A stretch of DNA of 64,000 bases, taken from positions 69,121,376 to 69,185,375 of the forward strand of contig OZ024890.1 of NCBI GenBank assembly GCA_964017195.1, written 5' to 3'. Source of the DNA: Siderastrea radians. Taxonomy: Eukaryota > Cnidaria > Anthozoa > Scleractinia > Rhizangiidae. Below the pieces are notes generated by a model. That model worked only from the letters and a program-made list of their open reading frames with translations, had not been told where the DNA came from and did no database searches. Shown here in pieces: positions 61,301-64,000 of this stretch (within the stretch, counting starts at the first letter, position 1; the number at the start of each line of letters is the position of its first letter). Made by a program: the position numbers and the translations under genes.

Positions 61301-63441
61301 AAAAGTAGATCTTAGCAAGGGTTATTGGAATCCAAAAAGAAAAATGTGGGTAGCCATGTATTTTTCAGAGAAAATTAATCAATTATAATTCTAAAAAAGC
61401 ATTAAAATACAAAGAATGTATGGCAATTTCTTTCCACATTTAAGCTCAATTATCTATGAAAAATGCGTGGTTACCCCCAATTTTTTTGGGATTCTGATAG
61501 CCCTTGCTAAGATCTGCTTTTTCCACAGTCTTAAACCGCGCAAAAACATTGTTGTATTAGTGGGCAAATTCCCTAAGAAACCCGAATATCCCGAGATGCG
61601 CAGAACATATGCGCAGTAACAAAAGGAGGCACCGTCCTTAAGGTTTTATGGCCAGACATCTCTGAGTTTTCTGGAGACTGTTGTTAGAAAGTTTGATATA
61701 ATAATCAACTAAATCAATGTTTGACATGCACATGTGGCATTTTGAATTGGTCCAACAGATTTTCCAGTAAGAATTAATGCAAACTCATAATGACTAAAAA
61801 CTTAAAGTCACCAAAGAGATTGAAAGATCATATACTGCAGTACCCTCCACTTTGGTTAAAAACAATTAAGGCAGTCCTTCAAGCTGTTCCTTGGAGAGAA
61901 AAACCCTGTATACATACCTTCCCCTGTAACAGCTGCTGATATAAAATTACTCTTTAGAGCCATAGTTGCCTCCAGACTCACTTTATCTCTAAGGGACCTG
62001 GACAAGAATCAAAGGAGTATAAAAATTAGCAAATTCATGACTGCTACTCTCCATGGACTGAAAGGAAGAGCATATCCTACTCTACTACTCTCCATCCCAG
62101 CTACTCTCCATGGACTGGACTGTTTGCATAACAGTGAAAATTAGAAAGCAGAGTGGATCCAGGTATTTTTGATTGGAGGTTTGAAATGGCAAAATTAAAG
62201 CCAAAGTGTAACAGCTCAGCTTTCAAATTTACACTAATCAATAACATTTCCCCTCTTGCACTATTGGATGGATGGATGGATGGATGGATAACATTTCCCA
62301 GGCAACTTGGTCTTCATTGTCTCTTTCTTTATATTCTTTTAGTGTGTTTGATTACTTCAAAGTAAAATAGACACACACAGGTTTGGAGAGGAGGAAGGGA
62401 GGTCGGACCTACTGTACCTGGCCAATGAAAATGTTTCTACTACAATGTTCTCTTGTTTGTAAGGTACTTATAAGGAAAAGTGGTAATCAGAACACAGGTA
62501 ACCACACAGTTGGAGCCAAAATCATTTTCTACTTCTCCACTGAATGGGATGCCTGGGGGGGGGGGGGGAGGGGACACTCCCTTATTTTGGTCTAAATGGG
62601 TATGTGCCACCCAACAGGGTATGGTTTTCAGGATCTTACATCTTCAACAGGGTATATAATTTCACTATTTAGCATCTTGAACAGGGTGTCTTTCTGGACT
62701 GGAAGCTTTGAATAGTGTGTGAATGTTGGCAGCGCACGGTCTACATGTGTGGTACCGACAATTTTTTTATTAGTCTAATTCTTTGGTGTTATTTCCAAAA
62801 AAATACTCTCTGAAATAATTTTTCTGGATATGAAAAAAAGGTCTCTTGTCTTAAACAAGGTAGCAAAATGAACGGATTTTGTTATAGACAGGGTCAGGGT
62901 TTTGAAGGCCTCAGCGGCACACCCCTAACCAAACTTTTCACCCCCCAGGAAGGGATGCTAGACCACTGCAAGGTTACTCCAAGTACTTTGTTATATTCCC
63001 CAGTATCCACCTATACACTTGGGTGAAAAGAGGAAAGTTAAGCAAGGTTTCTTGTCTTAAGACACAACACAAAAGCTGAGAGACCAGGCTTAAACGAGGA
63101 ATCTTTCAATTGAAAGCAAGAAAACAGCTATGAATCCACTAAGACCTTGAGATGAAACTGAAACATAATTCGTGAAAGTACATTTTTCCATAAATTTACA
63201 GCAAGTGCATACATGTCAAGTTTGCACTGGAAGCATAGCGAAAACAAATCACTAAATGTTTGTTTTAAATACCTGTTTAGCAAAGCTAGCTTCTGCTCCA
63301 AAATTTTCTCCACTTTGTGGCCAAGTTTTGAGACCCAATGGTTTGATCCATTATAGCGGTAGCAGTTTTCCAGAATTAGACGGATGTCTGCGACAACTTC
63401 AGTGATGCTGTTGTACTCATAGTTGTTAAATTTACCACCAA
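49397..63441 (-). CDS. large bromodomain protein resembling KIAA2026/BRD10, 3' part (11 exons, 5' end beyond window)
   Basis: Probably a nuclear chromatin protein. Exons, 5' to 3': 63273-63441, 61918-61997, 60952-61190, 60285-60445, 59866-59968, 59251-59296, 58920-59011, 57977-58162, 57015-57119, 56102-56474, 49397-51882; all phases agree. The first encodes the C-terminal half of a bromodomain (ADIRLILENCYRYNG with the acetyl-lysine-contact Asn, then LGHKVEKILEQKLALL). Next come a Lys/Glu/Arg coiled coil (REKEKKEANLVLLQDLADWEEKE), a DDT/WHIM-like helical region (MKFKVWEAKL, YLDLTLHQRVWILKCLCDNS, REHLATIAPTEQRELVLG), a Pro-rich segment with an AT-hook-like KKRGRKPKP, and one 827-codon exon. 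That exon has an acidic start, a KLKKKRRK nuclear signal, then Ser/Thr/Val-rich low complexity to the stop. Domain order and the long Ser/Thr tail match KIAA2026/BRD10; orthology is inferred. Confidence 0.85.
52243..52446. mobile_element. 204-bp TTAA-flanked miniature element (piggyBac-like)
   Basis: TTAA at 52239-52242 and 52447-52450 flank CCCTTTAAGTGCC and ggggcttcaaggg, which match inverted with few changes. The TTAA plus CCC layout is that of piggyBac MITEs. It lies in the last intron of the bromodomain gene. Confidence 0.75.
54781..55510. repeat. pair of ~127-bp direct repeats 603 bp apart
   Basis: The sequence gcgtaacaagatagcatgac.. at 54781-54907 recurs diverged at about 55384-55510, including agatcgatttgcg and gatgaatttagccagcatt. 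An inverted piece of the same family lies at about 54345-54375. Together these suggest fragments of one unrecognised repeat in the last intron of the bromodomain gene. Confidence 0.7.
57464..57733. mobile_element. hAT-like miniature element (CAGGGCTGCAAATAA ends)
   Basis: The left end CAGGGCTGCAAATAA and right end ttatttgcagctctg pair with one mismatch; inner tgtccga/tcggaca words are also inverted. CAGGG ends fit hAT-type MITEs. No clean 8-bp duplication is visible. Confidence 0.6.
58507..58790. mobile_element. hAT-like miniature element with GCTTTAG duplication
   Basis: The ends CAGGGTTAGAAAC and the complement of CAGGGTTGGACA flank an inverted actcgcc/ggcgagt region. GCTTTAG is repeated at 58500-58506 and 58791-58797 (7 bp, 8 allowing for overlap with the terminal C). 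It lies in an intron of the bromodomain gene. Confidence 0.7.
59437..59460. repeat. (CAAA)n microsatellite
   Basis: Seven near-perfect units in an intron of the bromodomain gene. Confidence 0.85.
61248..61637. mobile_element. 390-bp TTAA-flanked miniature element
   Basis: TTAA at 61244-61247 and 61638-61641 surrounds GGACAGTGCCTCC and ggaggcaccgtcc (one mismatch when inverted). Subterminal words gatctt/aagatc and ggttacccc/gtagcc are also inverted. It lies in an intron of the bromodomain gene. Confidence 0.75.
62264..62288. repeat. (GGAT)n microsatellite
   Basis: Six tandem tggatgga units in an intron of the bromodomain gene. Confidence 0.85.
62556..62960. repeat. possible inverted-ended repeat with G-run and gggtatgtgcc motif
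   Basis: The left side (G run, then ggtctaaatgggtatgtgccaccc) and the right side (ggcggcaca..ccaaacttttcacccccc) are loosely inverted. Similar gggtatgtgc words occur at 55908-55922. Probably an old repeat; the boundaries are uncertain. Confidence 0.35.
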
Positions 63442-64000
63442 CTAAAAGAGAACACTTTGATATTAACTTACAGTAAAAAAACTGAAGAAAAATTAACTTA
63501 ATTGGTAAATTTAATGATTTCATGAAAAATTTCTACTTTTTAGCATTTGCTAAATTCAGAGTTGTTCAAAATGTGAGAAAAATGTTGAAGTTAGTTTGTG
63601 AAATTTAGAAAAAAATTATCAATGTAAAGAAGTAAGCATGACCTAAACTCCGCCCTTTCTCAATTAACCAGTAAGGTACATAACTTTGTCATGGGGATTC
63701 CCTTGATTAGGTGTCTATTTTAAGAAGAAAAAGTTACCACCAGAAAGCATACAGAGTAGATTCCTTTCTGCCACAATGCTAATCTGGCAAGTTCAATATC
63801 TTTTTCATCATGAAATAAATAACTCGCAACAGAGAAAAAAGAATCAAAGCTAATTACAGATGGGAGAAACGCTTTTTTCAATCAAAAAAAGGCTAAAACA
63901 ACGACGAATGCAAAAGAAGCCTAAAAAGCTACATGACATAACAATATCCTTACAAAATACCACAGAATGTTCGTTTTTAAAGGACTTCAAGTATGGAATT

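Overview
The window looks like animal nuclear DNA, most likely from an anthozoan cnidarian such as a coral or close relative (inference). Genes are intron-rich with GT-AG introns, intergenic DNA is AT-rich, and transposon remnants are dense: Penelope-like elements, LINE 3' fragments, a tRNA-derived SINE and many terminal-inverted-repeat (TIR) elements. There are no bacterial operons, ribosome binding sites or CRISPR arrays. Six gene loci are supported; all but FoxN1/4 are on the minus strand.

Layout. 2085-2713 (-): small intronless SGNH/GDSL esterase with one frameshift just before its last catalytic block. 5038-6653 (-): unrecognised membrane-anchored, repeat-containing protein spread over three or four overlapping frames. 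7872-23613 (-): complete DPH2 gene (diphthamide synthesis), rebuilt here as 14 exons giving 521 codons plus stop; its introns hold at least five transposons. 23807-27435: nested repeats, namely a TIR element invaded by a Penelope-like element, then a LINE tail invaded by a second Penelope-like element with a 12-bp target duplication; both Penelope copies have hammerhead-ribozyme-like 3' motifs. 32473-37505 (+): FoxN1/4-type forkhead transcription factor, 4 exons, 408 aa. 42707-45352 (-): p24/TMED cargo receptor, 3 exons, 224 aa. 46129-46970: dead LINE fragment. 49397 to beyond 63441 (-): 3' part (11 exons) of a large nuclear bromodomain protein resembling KIAA2026/BRD10; its 5' end lies outside the window.

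The genes form no shared pathway: diphthamide modification of eEF2, early secretory transport, transcription and chromatin. The more unusual content is the repeat architecture: a 1.8-kb foldback element, a 110-bp near-perfect palindrome without spacer, several TTAA-flanked elements, PIF/Harbinger-like and hAT-like miniature elements, and ribozyme-like motifs. Exon boundaries were read by eye from splice consensus, phase and protein family fit; no alignment or search was run.
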